The notes: generated from the sequence alone by a model not told the origin. Positions 9,212-17,983 are shown, numbered from the stretch's first letter. The stretch: DNA of 64,000 bases from Bradyrhizobium arachidis (GCF_015291705.1 NZ_CP030050.1:2356001-2420000), one strand, 5' to 3'. Numbers and translations are program-made.

Positions 9212-10052
9212 CATTGGTGCTTTGGGTAAAGCTGGCTCGGGTCCAATAGGCGGAAATCACCCCCTTCCAATCGGCTATAGGGAGAGAAGTGCATTCTATG
9301 ATTGTGAATTTGGCTCGTTCCCGGATGAAGTCGAGTTCATCGCCTCTGTGGGGCAAATGCGGGGGGGAAATGTCCTCGAGGTGCCGTGCGCTTGCGGCAG
9401 ATTGACGCTCCCACTTTCGCGCCGCGTCGAGCGCATCACTGCGGTCGACCGTGACCCGAAAATGCTTCTGCAGCTGCAAAGGCGTTTGGCGGCACGCGGC
9501 GGAATCGAGAACGTAAAGACTGTTCTTGAGGACATGCGGTTTCTCAAGCTTTCCGCCATGTTCGACCTCATCGTGTGTCCGCGCGAGTGTTTTCAGCTTC
9601 TCGGCAGCGAGACCGAGGCACTGGACGCCTTATCATCATTCAAGCGTCACATGTCGAAGCGAGGGTGCCTGGTTCTAGATCTCGCGACGTTCGCCCGGTC
9701 GAGCGAACCTACTGAGGATGGGCCTGAATACTTCGCGGCCGGACTCGGTGACAACGAACTCATCGCAGAGTGGGAAAGAGGCCTGGACGATGGTAGCCTC
9801 CTCAGGCGATCGCGATCCCAACGCCTCCGTTCAAATCAGCTGCTTGAGCTAACGTTCTTCTACACTCTCGTAAATGGCGCGTTGACCGAAGAGTTTGTCT
9901 CGACGGTCGAGTTAAGGATCTACTCGCTTTGCCAGATATCCGCCCTGCTGCAAGCCGCTGGGTTTCGGATGGTTGAAGCATATGGCAATTACAGGCGGGT
10001 GCCCGTCAGCGAAAACTCTGCCCGCCTGCTCATCGTGGCGGAAGCTACGTGA
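9201..10052 (+). CDS. Class I SAM-dependent methyltransferase-fold protein
   Basis: A 283-residue protein; the ATG at 9201 overlaps the radical-SAM gene by 11 bases, and a longer frame upstream only covers that gene. VLEVPCACGRLTLPLSR is motif I of a Rossmann methyltransferase, with Pro-Cys-Ala-Cys in place of the usual glycine run. AVDRDP is the acidic strand-2 motif and MFDLIVCPRECFQ fits motif IV. The closest general type is the small-molecule methyltransferase group. Because an AdoMet decarboxylase is encoded nearby, an aminopropyl transfer using decarboxylated AdoMet is an alternative role (inference). Confidence 0.75.
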   Translation: MSSNIGALGKAGSGPIGGNHPLPIGYRERSAFYDCEFGSFPDEVEFIASVGQMRGGNVLEVPCACGRLTLPLSRRVERITAVDRDPKMLLQLQRRLAARGGIENVKTVLEDMRFLKLSAMFDLIVCPRECFQLLGSETEALDALSSFKRHMSKRGCLVLDLATFARSSEPTEDGPEYFAAGLGDNELIAEWERGLDDGSLLRRSRSQRLRSNQLLELTFFYTLVNGALTEEFVSTVELRIYSLCQISALLQAAGFRMVEAYGNYRRVPVSENSARLLIVAEAT

Positions 10053-10849
10053 TGCGAAGCCGAACTCAATATGTTGGCGGGTGGTTGGGTGAGGACGAAA
10101 GCCGGGTGAAGTCCTCCAGCGCTCCCTGGAGGGACGCGCTGTCACACACCAGGCTTGATCAAGAGCATGTTGATTACTTCTCGCAGTACCGATCCCTGTA
10201 TTTCAATGAATCCTTCCGGGACGGGCAGGGGACCGACGAAATTCTCGAGCTCATCGCGGGCGTAGAAGAGGTCGAGTGCTGGCTTGATCTTGGTTGCGGT
10301 CCAACGACCTTGTTCTGGTCTATTCCCGCAAATGTCCGAACGAGCATCGATTGCTGCGACAAAAGCGCCGAAGCACTCAAGGTGCTTCACGATTTCATTC
10401 TATCGGACGACATCCCTCCCTGCTACCAGCAAGTGCTAGCAAGGTTCGGGCGTGACCACCATCACTTGGCGTGCGTGCGGGAGAAGATCGACAAGTTCAT
10501 CATCCATGATGTGCTCAGCACGCCCTTTCGTGACGTACCCGGCCCGCAGCACGACTTGATTACGGCAATTGGTCTGTTTGGGCTTTGCAAAAGCCCAGAA
10601 CGCTACGCATGGGCTCTTGGAAACGCCGCGGCTCAACTCGCTGAGGACGGCTACATGATCGGTGCCGACTGGGTCAGGAGCGCGCGTTTTATCGACGCGG
10701 AAGGGCATGATAACTCATATATCAACGAAGTATCTATCAGGCGCGCCGCCGACGAACACCGGCTAGACGTACTGTCTCTTAGCAAGGTTTGTATTCGGGG
10801 CGACCCGCTTTATTCGACCGTGTTCGTCTGGCTCATGCGCAGAGAGTGA
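10052..10849 (+). CDS. Class I methyltransferase-fold protein, last gene of the peptide cluster
   Basis: A 265-residue protein whose ATG shares one base with the previous stop (TGATG); the preceding GTG at 10049 is also in frame. CWLDLGCGPTTLFW (76-89) is motif I, with the glycine-rich loop intact. IDCCDKS is the acidic motif. Later, DLITAIGLFGLCKSP fits the strand-4 region. The family has some resemblance to small N-methyltransferases, but I cannot name the acceptor. It closes a run of six genes that begins with the peptide, with no transporter or protease among them. Confidence 0.72.
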   Translation: MRSRTQYVGGWLGEDESRVKSSSAPWRDALSHTRLDQEHVDYFSQYRSLYFNESFRDGQGTDEILELIAGVEEVECWLDLGCGPTTLFWSIPANVRTSIDCCDKSAEALKVLHDFILSDDIPPCYQQVLARFGRDHHHLACVREKIDKFIIHDVLSTPFRDVPGPQHDLITAIGLFGLCKSPERYAWALGNAAAQLAEDGYMIGADWVRSARFIDAEGHDNSYINEVSIRRAADEHRLDVLSLSKVCIRGDPLYSTVFVWLMRRE

Positions 10850-10895
10850 GGCCGCTCGGATTGGACGCCAGTGACTAGTCCTCGCTCTGGTGCGG

Positions 10896-11396
10896 CTATT
10901 GCGGTGAAGATTTGATGATCTGCAGCAAGTTCAGTTGTTTGACCCAGCGGCTACGACGACCTTCTTGAGGTGAAATGACCTGGAGAGGACCGGTCCCGCT
11001 CGGCAATGGGGAGCCATCTTGCGCATCTGCCACCAGGAACGTGCCGTTATCAAACTCGGGCAGAGAAATAATCGCGACGAAACCATCAGCGCCTTGAACG
11101 TGGAGATATTTTGCGACGTCGGCACCTTTCAGGTCTTGCTTGAGCGGCACCCCCGCTTTGTTCAAAAGGACAGCCAGGTCAACTCCTGAATAGGTCGTAC
11201 TTTTCCCGGCCGAATCTGTGACGGTGATCGATGTGTGAGGAAGTGCCTGAAAGTCGGGTTCAGAGAAGGACAGTGGAGTCGTCACTTGTCCATCTACCGT
11301 CAAATAAGCAGATGACGTTGCAGTCTGCGCCTGCGCGCTTGCTGCAAAGAGAAAAAGGAGAAGCGCCGTACGTTTCGTACAGAACACGATCATCAT
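10896..11396 (-). CDS. Exported molybdopterin-oxidoreductase-like domain protein
   Basis: A 166-residue protein with a signal peptide (ALLLFLFAASAQAQ). The rest resembles the small oxidoreductase molybdopterin-binding domain (the fold shared with sulfite oxidase and YedY): LTVDGQVTTPLSFSEPDF, YSGVDLAVLLNKAGVP and GPLQVISPQE are typical stretches. It lacks the cysteine that holds molybdenum in the true enzymes and is only about one domain long, so it is probably non-catalytic or a ligand binder. GAGAGG just upstream serves as ribosome binding site. It is divergent from the cytochrome gene at 11531. Confidence 0.62.
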   Translation of the reverse strand: MMIVFCTKRTALLLFLFAASAQAQTATSSAYLTVDGQVTTPLSFSEPDFQALPHTSITVTDSAGKSTTYSGVDLAVLLNKAGVPLKQDLKGADVAKYLHVQGADGFVAIISLPEFDNGTFLVADAQDGSPLPSGTGPLQVISPQEGRRSRWVKQLNLLQIIKSSPQ

Positions 11397-11530
11397 CCTC
11401 TCTTTAAAGGTCAGGGCCTACTTCCAAGCTCTGAGCGAAAACTTACTGGGAATCAATTCGGGCTTGCAATGGCGAATTCGCGCTGTAATTGTATCGGAAT
11501 GAAGTGGTGCGTCATAGAGGAAAGAGGCTC

Positions 11531-12889
11531 ATGCGCGTTATTCAACATTTAGGAAGTCGTATATTTCGCAACGTCCTTTTTGCGACCACGATCACATGCC
11601 TTGCTCCAACACATGGACATGCCGCTAGCGGTTGTGCTCCCGGATCGACTTGCCTCTCGGTGACAGGGAAGGGCGTTCCGGCTCCTGAGCCGGCACCTTT
11701 CATTGCGCAATGCACCGGGGCCTTTCCAGACTTCGTCACGCCATCAGCGATGGTACCGAGCGCTGGTCCGTGGTTCAAACTGTCCCAATCGTACCCTACG
11801 GCTGTCCCGGCGAACGACGCACCGTGGTCGAATATCGACTTCAAGGACGGAGTGACGGGCGCCGATGCTTACCTCTATGCCCTGCGAGACTATGCATTTG
11901 ATGGCATGATCGATGCCGACTTCAAGCCGGAAGCTAACAACGTTCGGCCCTGGTTTCACATGCCGCTGATGAATTTTGGACCGCGTGCACGAGAGCCGAT
12001 GCGCGGCTTGACCTCAGAACGTTCTGTGACCGGACCGGAGCTCGGTCTCAAGCCAGGAGTGACCATTCACAATTATGCGGTCGGCTTCTACAATGCAGCG
12101 GGTGCCGTCACGATCGGACAGGTCTTGGGCGGCGCTTCGCCCGATCTAGCAAAAGCTCAATTCCCCCAAGGAGCAATGACCTTCAAGATCTTGTTCAGCG
12201 ACGTTACTGCGAATGACTTTCAGGATTCTGACGTCTTGTCGGGTGCTCCGCAGTGGACGATCCGGACAGCTGCCGGCCCCCAAACCGTGCGCCTCATGCA
12301 GATGGACGTCGCCGCGGTGGATAGTCGTTCGCCAACCGGGTGGGTCTTCGGGACTTTTGCTTTTGACAGCAATGCAACTGATACCTCCCCGTGGCGGAGG
12401 CTCCGGCCGGTAGGCCTTTCATGGGGAAATGACTTCGGCTTCACACCCGCTGACCAGCAAGCAGGCAAGAAGCTGACCGAAACCACGATCTCGGACCAGG
12501 CGCCTGCTTACGCAGCCTCCCATTTGGGATGGGCGGGGCGCGCGAACGGGCCGGTCGACAATCCGATTTCGGGGTGCTTGAGTTGTCACAGCACCGCCCA
12601 ATTGCCGTCGGCCCCCATTACATTTTCGAGCGCCTGTACGACGGACGCTCAGAAGATGCTTTGGTTCAGAGATCTGAAGGGTAATCAGCCGTTTGGAGGT
12701 GTGGATGCAAGCTGCAATCCCATCACCAGCGCACCTCCGCCGAAGCCTCTCGACTTTTCACTCCAATTATCGGTCGCAGTCCAGAACGTGGTGCAGTTTG
12801 GTGATGCCAATCCGTGTTCGCCATCGGCCTCTATCATGAACCTTCGGGTCGACGACCATCCCGGAGAGCACCCGCGTATTGCGCGCTAG
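11531..12889 (+). CDS. Exported c-type cytochrome-like protein, single CXXCH
   Basis: A 452-residue periplasmic protein. The ATG at 11531 follows a strong GAGGAAAGAG site; a frame reaching 11489 adds only filler. The N-terminus (FRNVLFATTITCLAPTHGHA) is a signal peptide. A single heme c motif CLSCH lies at residues 349-353, late in the protein and inside a Cys-containing C-terminal part. The first 340 residues contain no heme motif and match no domain I can name. The same intergenic region drives the molybdopterin-fold gene, so the two may act together in the periplasm (inference). Confidence 0.65.
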   Translation: MRVIQHLGSRIFRNVLFATTITCLAPTHGHAASGCAPGSTCLSVTGKGVPAPEPAPFIAQCTGAFPDFVTPSAMVPSAGPWFKLSQSYPTAVPANDAPWSNIDFKDGVTGADAYLYALRDYAFDGMIDADFKPEANNVRPWFHMPLMNFGPRAREPMRGLTSERSVTGPELGLKPGVTIHNYAVGFYNAAGAVTIGQVLGGASPDLAKAQFPQGAMTFKILFSDVTANDFQDSDVLSGAPQWTIRTAAGPQTVRLMQMDVAAVDSRSPTGWVFGTFAFDSNATDTSPWRRLRPVGLSWGNDFGFTPADQQAGKKLTETTISDQAPAYAASHLGWAGRANGPVDNPISGCLSCHSTAQLPSAPITFSSACTTDAQKMLWFRDLKGNQPFGGVDASCNPITSAPPPKPLDFSLQLSVAVQNVVQFGDANPCSPSASIMNLRVDDHPGEHPRIAR

Positions 12890-12976
12890 CGCCAATTACA
12901 GGGATGGAAGAGGCCCTTCCGCCAAGATGCTTCTTCTCAACGACGTGCTGCGACATCTTCGTCGCGGCGGTTGGCA

Positions 12977-13700
12977 TCAAGCTGTCAGGTCTTTGACGAA
13001 GTCCTTCTCGTAATAGCTCTTGGCTTCGAGCCCGAGAAATTTCGAACTCGGTTCGGGATTTCTGGCGATCGTCTGCAACTCTTCGATCTGCGGTGGGGTT
13101 GCAGGCAGGAATCCAGCAAGCCTATGTGCTCGCTCGACTTCTCCCGCATATAATGCGGTGCGCTGAGACCACTGGAGCTTGAGCTCCTGCTCGAAGCGGG
13201 CGTCCATGTACGGACGTGCAATAATGAGCTCTGCCAGCAAATTGGCATCAAGAAAGGCTTAATTCCCTGGGCGGTGAGGTCCTTGTGAGACCAAGCATCG
13301 CCAATGAGACACGCTCCGGTGTCTGACACGGCGCGGATGAACGATTGTTGATTCAACGCCCTTCGGAAGCCCTCACAGAGCGTGGCCTGGAGCGGGAGCG
13401 TGACGAAGTTTGCTATTCGAGTTGCCGCTTCGCGCAGAAAACGTTGGGGACCAGCCTTGAAACTGTCGAAGAGAGCCGCCGGTCGCTGAATGACGTAGAT
13501 CATGTCTCCGTCTGTGGTGGGAACACGGGGTACCCCACTCGTCCACAAGCATGTAGCAATCACTCTGGACCTTATTTGGTACATACTTGTAGAGCGTGAA
13601 GTGATCGAGTGATGAAACATTGAGTATTGGACCTGGAGCCGCGATGCCACGCTCGACATCATGCCGTCGGCGGCTACAAGGAAACGGGCAGCCACCGTCC
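12977..13700 (-). pseudogene. FAD-dependent monooxygenase remnant, frameshifted and N-truncated
   Basis: The minus strand encodes FLVAADGMMSSVASRL, the GADG-type motif of aromatic/flavin hydroxylases, and further on ACLIGDAWSHKDLTAQGI, the GD motif that contacts FAD. Near 13245 the frame shifts and the protein continues as DANLLAELIIARPYMDARFE to the stop at 12977. The N-terminal FAD-binding Rossmann part is missing altogether: upstream of the first motif the sequence runs straight into a P-loop fragment. The gene is dead by deletion plus frameshift. Confidence 0.68.
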
Positions 13701-13832
13701 GACAAGAGCCTCGGACAGACGCGCCGTGCGAGTCGACTTTCCCGTGCCCGGTGCCCCCAGTACGCCGAGCTTAATTGTCCCGCTCGGCGGGCCTGGCCGA
13801 AATCGGTCTAAAATATCGTTGAGACTCGTCAT
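13674..13832 (-). pseudogene. P-loop NTPase 5' fragment
   Basis: From an ATG at 13832 the minus strand reads MTSLNDILDRF, then LGVLGAPGTGKSTRTARLSE, a textbook Walker A (GAPGTGKST), then stops after EALVGRWLPVSL. Only about 52 residues remain. The 3' part of the gene is replaced by the monooxygenase remnant. The fragment resembles the N-terminus of an AAA-type or nucleoside-kinase-like ATPase. Confidence 0.6.
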
Positions 13833-13868
13833 ACCGGCATTTTTTCTACTACACGTTAGATTAGAAAC

Positions 13869-14195
13869 ATGGCGTCCAAAAAGCAAATTGTCGCACGCGC
13901 GCTAATCCCGGACTCGTTGGGACGGATTTTCGTGTAGAAGCGCACAATGAGCCGTCGCCTCTTCCCGGTTGCTGGGAGCTCGTCGGCGGTCAGGTTGATG
14001 AAGGCGGAGACGTGTTCGCTGCGCTGAACCGAGAAATCGAAGAAGAGACTGGTTGGAAACTAGGACGATCATAGAAGAGCTCACCGTCAAGCCTTGGTCC
14101 AGCAACGGAACGGAGTACGAGGAGCGGCAGTTCATCGTGACCGTTGATGGCGAGCTTGAAAGGACGATGTGCCTCTTTCCCCGTAGAGCGCGCCA
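13869..14195 (+). pseudogene. Nudix hydrolase remnant with two frameshifts
   Basis: Joining three frames gives a Nudix protein: an N-terminal strand (KKQIVARALIPDSLGRIFV), a frame change near 13935, then the Nudix box LVGGQVDEGGDVFAALNREI followed by EEETGW, then a second shift near 14062 into EELTVKPWSSNGTEYEERQF. The box keeps the REUxEExGU half but has Gly where the first catalytic Glu is expected. It is divergent from the P-loop fragment. Both are probably debris of one former locus. Confidence 0.65.
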
Positions 14196-14800
14196 GAATG
14201 AATCATGTTCAACGTTTGATCGATCAAAGCGATACGAGCATTTAGCGAGGGCGCGCAGGCGTGCCAGGCCTTCTCAACGCGGCCCTCGAGGATCCGGTGG
14301 TCCGCGTTTGCAACCGGCTCGATAAACGTGCGAATTTCAGCCGGCGAAAAGCTGAAATACGCCGGAATGGCGCCTTTCATCATGAGCTTTGCCTTGCCGT
14401 CCGCGGCATTACATTCCGAACAGACGAGCTCGCGAGGGAAGCTGGATACCAAGTGTTCGACGGTATCGGCTATTTCTCCACATCCTGACGGAAGATCCAC
14501 GGTCCAGCGGTCCCCGAACAACGTGCGACCTCGACGCCCCATAATAGTCCCGCAGGTGATCGTGATGCTCTTCCAAATTGGCGAGCAGAATACCGCGACC
14601 GGAAAGGCGGAAGAGTATCGACTTTGCTGCGCCGGCAAACGGGACAGAACCAATTCTGTTCGACAAGAGCCCAATTCTGATTGAGGTCGAGACCCTTCGC
14701 ACCGAGTCTGAGAACGGCAGCCTTGGTTTGGCTGCTGCTCCATCTTCCATTTCGGTCTGGAAAGCAGGATTCCATTTCATCGTCGGGCAGTGTTGAAGGG
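14170..14800 (-). pseudogene. Possible HNH-type nuclease remnant
   Basis: Pieces in three minus frames line up: NWFCPVCRRSK (a CXXC knuckle), ILLANLEEHHDHLRDYYG, then RELVCSECNAADGKAK followed by IPAYFSFSPAEIRTFI. CXXC, paired histidines and CXXCN with DG/AK resemble the zinc-stabilised HNH endonuclease layout. At least two frameshifts separate the parts, so no intact protein can be made. The call rests on motif spacing only. No recognisable gene lies in the 14800-15057 stretch that follows. Confidence 0.4.
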
Positions 14801-15057
14801 CGCCAGAAGGCGAGTTCGACAAGCTACATGCGGCTCGGTCCCCATTCGAACTCAGGCTCAATTTCAAAGTCGCCGGATTTGTCTGCCGTTTTTCAATCGT
14901 TTGCGTTCATGCTATGTTCGCGAGGTCGATGCCGCAATCTGTCGCGCCTTTAGATGCGAAAAATCTCCTGTGGGAAGCTTGGACGAGGCAAGCTCTGTGC
15001 TTGAATGGCGGTCCTCGGCAGCTCCTTGATAATTTCCCGTTTTCTGTGGAACCTAGA

Positions 15058-15176
15058 TGATCCATTAATGGACCATAAGGGGCTCATTTGGGCTTTTTAT
15101 GAACCACCCAGTTGGCTTTTGCAGTTTTGGTCTATATATGATCCACGAGCGGCGAGACGATCTATTTATGAACCAT
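15058..15176 (+). promoter_or_regulatory. Operator repeats upstream of hipB
   Basis: A near-perfect palindrome TGATCCATTAATGGACCA lies at 15058-15075. The related word TATGAWCCA then recurs three times in the same orientation at 15099, 15137 and 15167; the last copy runs into the hipB start codon. HipB-type antitoxins are known to repress their own operon by binding palindromic sites, so these are probable HipB operators with the last one blocking translation start. Confidence 0.65.
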
Positions 15177-15513
15177 GGCTAAGATCCATCATCCCATTTC
15201 TGCCTATGCCGCCGATGCTGCGGTGCTGCTTGGGCAGCTCCTGCGCAAGGCCCGCATCGAACGGAAGATGAGCACGCTCAATGTCGCGGAGCGGGCAGGG
15301 ATCTCGCGCGGGCTGCTGCGGCGCATAGAGGCAGGCGACCCGCGATCCACAATTGGCGCTGTCTTTGAGGTCGCCGCGATTGTCGGCGTCAGGCTGTTCG
15401 ACGTCGAGCAGGCGACAATGTCTCAGGCGATCGAAAGCAATCGCGAAGTCATGACGCTTTTGCCTAAATCCATTCGTGCCCGGCGGGGTGAAGAGGTCAA
15501 GGATGACTTCTGA
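15175..15513 (+). CDS. hipB: HipB-type antitoxin / XRE repressor
   Basis: A 112-residue XRE-family helix-turn-helix protein. The segment LGQLLRKARIERKMSTLNVA, continuing into SRGLLRRIEAGDP, is the HTH. The rest follows HipB-like regulators. It ends inside the start of hipA (11-base overlap), the standard antitoxin-first layout. It would bind HipA and the operator repeats upstream. Confidence 0.85.
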   Translation: MAKIHHPISAYAADAAVLLGQLLRKARIERKMSTLNVAERAGISRGLLRRIEAGDPRSTIGAVFEVAAIVGVRLFDVEQATMSQAIESNREVMTLLPKSIRARRGEEVKDDF

Positions 15514-16783
15514 TCCCAAATTCACTGAGGCCTATGTCTGGACTTGGCTACCGGGCCAGACGAAACCGGTTGTTGCAGGACTTCTGTCGGCGCGTGGCGA
15601 ACAGCTCCTGTTCAACTATGGACGGAGCTATATCGAGCGCAAGGACGCCATTGCGCTTTACCAGCCCGAATTGCCGCTGCGGAGCGGAATCCTTCCGCTT
15701 CTTGCGGGTCTGAACATGCCGAATTGTATTCGCGACGCCGCTCCCGACGCCTGGGGCCGGCGCGTGATCCTCAATCGCAAGTTCGGTGCCCGTGAGAAGG
15801 AGATTGACGCGGGCAGTCTTGCCGAGCTGACCTTTCTCCTCGAGTCAGGGTCGGATCGCATCGGCGCGCTCGATTTTCAAGCCTCGCCCTCCGCCTATGT
15901 CGCGCGTGAAGGCGAGGGCGCCTCTCTCGATGAGCTCTTGAATGCGGCGGCGCTCGTCGAACAAGGAACGCCGCTGACGCCCGAGCTCAACCGGGCTCTC
16001 TTCCACGGTAGCTCCATTGGCGGGGCGCGCCCGAAAGCGACGATTACCTCCAACGATAAGAAATTCATCGCGAAGTTTTCTTCGCAAACCGACCTCTATA
16101 GCGTGGTGAAGGCGGAATTCATCGCAATGCGCTTGGCCGCGGCGGCCGGGCTTCGCGTCGCGCCTGTGAACCTTCAACGCGTGGCGGGCAAGGACATCCT
16201 CCTCATCGAGCGCTTCGATCGTGCGAAGGCTACCGACGGATGGTACCGCAAGGCCATGGTATCCGCCCTAACATTGCTTGAACTGGACGAAATGATGGCC
16301 CGTTACGCCAGCTACGAACAGCTGGCCACGACCATCCGCCACCGTTTTACGGAACCCAAGGAGACGCTACGGGAGTTGTTTTCGCGCATTGTCTTCAACG
16401 TGCTCTGCGGCAACACGGATGACCATGCCCGAAATCACGCAGCCTTCTGGGACGGCACGAATCTGACGCTCACACCTGCCTATGATATTTGCCCGCAAAG
16501 CCGCACGGGCGGCGAGGCGACGCAAGCGATGCTTATATTGGGCCAGGATCGACACAGTCAGATTGCGCTCTGCCTGAAAGGCGCGCCATCGTTTCTTCTC
16601 AACGAGGCCGATGCCGTCGCGATTGTCGTGCATCAAATCAAGACCATCAAGGATCGCTGGTCGGCTGTTTGTGACGAAGCCGCGCTTGGACAAGTGGATC
16701 GAAACTTGTTTTGGCGCCGCCAGTTCCTGAATCCTTACGCCTTCATTGGCGCGCCGCAGGCCATAACGAGCCTGATCAGCTAG
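15503..16783 (+). CDS. hipA: HipA-type serine/threonine kinase toxin
   Basis: A 426-residue HipA-family kinase from the ATG at 15503, which overlaps hipB; an in-frame upstream start would only lengthen the overlap. An N-terminal HipA_N region (GLLSARGEQLLFNYGRSYIE) precedes the catalytic half: KFIAKFSS, LLIERFDR, then GNTDDHARNH, in which D306 is the expected catalytic Asp and N311 the metal Asn, and AYD with D328 as second metal ligand. All key residues are present, so it should be active. Known HipA proteins phosphorylate glutamyl-tRNA synthetase or related targets; the target here is unknown. Confidence 0.88.
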   Translation: MTSDPKFTEAYVWTWLPGQTKPVVAGLLSARGEQLLFNYGRSYIERKDAIALYQPELPLRSGILPLLAGLNMPNCIRDAAPDAWGRRVILNRKFGAREKEIDAGSLAELTFLLESGSDRIGALDFQASPSAYVAREGEGASLDELLNAAALVEQGTPLTPELNRALFHGSSIGGARPKATITSNDKKFIAKFSSQTDLYSVVKAEFIAMRLAAAAGLRVAPVNLQRVAGKDILLIERFDRAKATDGWYRKAMVSALTLLELDEMMARYASYEQLATTIRHRFTEPKETLRELFSRIVFNVLCGNTDDHARNHAAFWDGTNLTLTPAYDICPQSRTGGEATQAMLILGQDRHSQIALCLKGAPSFLLNEADAVAIVVHQIKTIKDRWSAVCDEAALGQVDRNLFWRRQFLNPYAFIGAPQAITSLIS

Positions 16784-16803
16784 TTCGATCGGAGACCAAA
16801 CAC

Positions 16804-17330
16804 ATGAGCGACAAACACGATCGAAGTCTTCCAGGATCTCTCGATCCTTGGTCCCGAAACCAGGCGTGCAGAGCTGCGGGAGGCGCTTATTGCCGCTACA
16901 GCAACGCCATGGGAGCGTGGGATAGACGCCGAGAAGGACCTTAGTCGCATGGCACGCGGCGACGATGTCCTCGTCTTTCAACGGCAGAGCGACAAGAGCC
17001 TGCCTGCGGCCAGGCTCACGCTCTGGTCCCGCGAAGGCGGGTATACGATTACAAATATCGTTCCAAGAGAGCTCGACCGGCTTACTTACGCGCAATACAA
17101 TGGCCTCTTGCAAGAATTCGAACGCCTGATCGCCAAACCAGCAGCCTTCGACCGGCTTCGTCGTAGAACTCTCTTCTCCCCGGCAGTCCCTTGAAGAGTG
17201 GGTCCCGCCTGAGGCGGCTAAGGCGCTCGAAGCTTTCTCGGATTTGGCGAACAAATCCACCGGCTCATCGCATCCGCTCGACCAACAGCGCTGGCTCCGC
17301 TTTTTGATCCTGGCGCATTGCAGCGCGCAA
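16804..17330 (+). pseudogene. Broken gene of unknown function after hipBA
   Basis: Starting with ATG at 16804 (MSDKH), the reading frame must slip near 16817 to continue as TIEVFQDLSILGPETRRAEL and on through ARGDDVLVFQRQSDKSLPAA to about 17155. A second slip gives FVVELSSPRQSLEEWVPPEA and DQQRWLRFLILAHCSAQ. Each piece is clearly protein-like, and together they form one protein of roughly 170 residues. I do not recognise the family. Its position suggests a former third member of the hip operon. The 17331-17526 stretch shows nothing. Confidence 0.55.
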
Positions 17331-17526
17331 AAAACCGGACGGCGAACGGTTACGCCGCAGGTTAATGGAGGTCGAGGGGGGACGAGGACCATGCCTTGTA
17401 GCTCGTCATTGAATATGAGTTCGGGCTCGATTTGCTGAATGCCTATGATTCCCAGCGCGCGTGATGGCTTTTCCAGTCTCCGACATCGTGACGCGGGGCC
17501 GGCGGTGCTGTGCCTCGGCACGTGCA

Positions 17527-17808
17527 TTAGCGAGTCTGATGTTCCTTGCGATACCAGTACCAAGAACTCAGGAATGAATTGATTGGGATGACGTTGCGAT
17601 CATCACTGACAATGGTTTGGAGATTCCGGGCAATCCCGTCGTAACGGGCTCGCAATTCGGCTTCCGGCATGCGACCGAGATAGGATGGACGCGGTAATTC
17701 GAACTCCCAAACATCCGGCTCATAGGATGAGGCTGCTTGTCCCCACGATCGCATAGCCTCGTCCCGCGGAAGGGAGGTCGGCAGGGGCAGAGACGGGATT
17801 TCGGACAT
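17527..17808 (-). CDS. Hypothetical protein
   Basis: A 93-residue protein from the ATG at 17808, which has GAGAG at a suitable distance; the open frame extends to 18126, but the extra part is low-quality sequence. The end INSFLSSWYWYRKEHQTR, after SDDRNVIP, is protein-like and reminiscent of small acidic proteins found next to DUF5677 (HEPN-like) genes. A DUF5677-like fragment does begin on the opposite strand at 17984. No function assigned. Confidence 0.42.
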   Translation of the reverse strand: MSEIPSLPLPTSLPRDEAMRSWGQAASSYEPDVWEFELPRPSYLGRMPEAELRARYDGIARNLQTIVSDDRNVIPINSFLSSWYWYRKEHQTR

Positions 17809-17983
17809 GACAATATCACTCTCTTGAGCGCCATCAGCGACACGTCTTATAGCCGAGTCGTTCTGTGATCCTGTCGTCGGCTGTTCGGGGAATTGCCGAA
17901 ATTGAGGACCGTTGTCGTCGGTCCCGATAATCCCACTATCAGCTGCAAATCGGTTAGGATGCCGGCCTGCGGGGGCCTGAATC

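Noticed and set aside
5066..10849. PQQ or mycofactocin biosynthesis
   Set aside because: The peptide has neither the Glu-Tyr of PqqA nor the C-terminal Val-Tyr of the mycofactocin precursor, and the partner genes differ.
16367..17563. 398-codon minus frame across the end of hipA and the pseudogene behind it
   Set aside because: Antisense to HipA catalytic codons; no domain or start signal.
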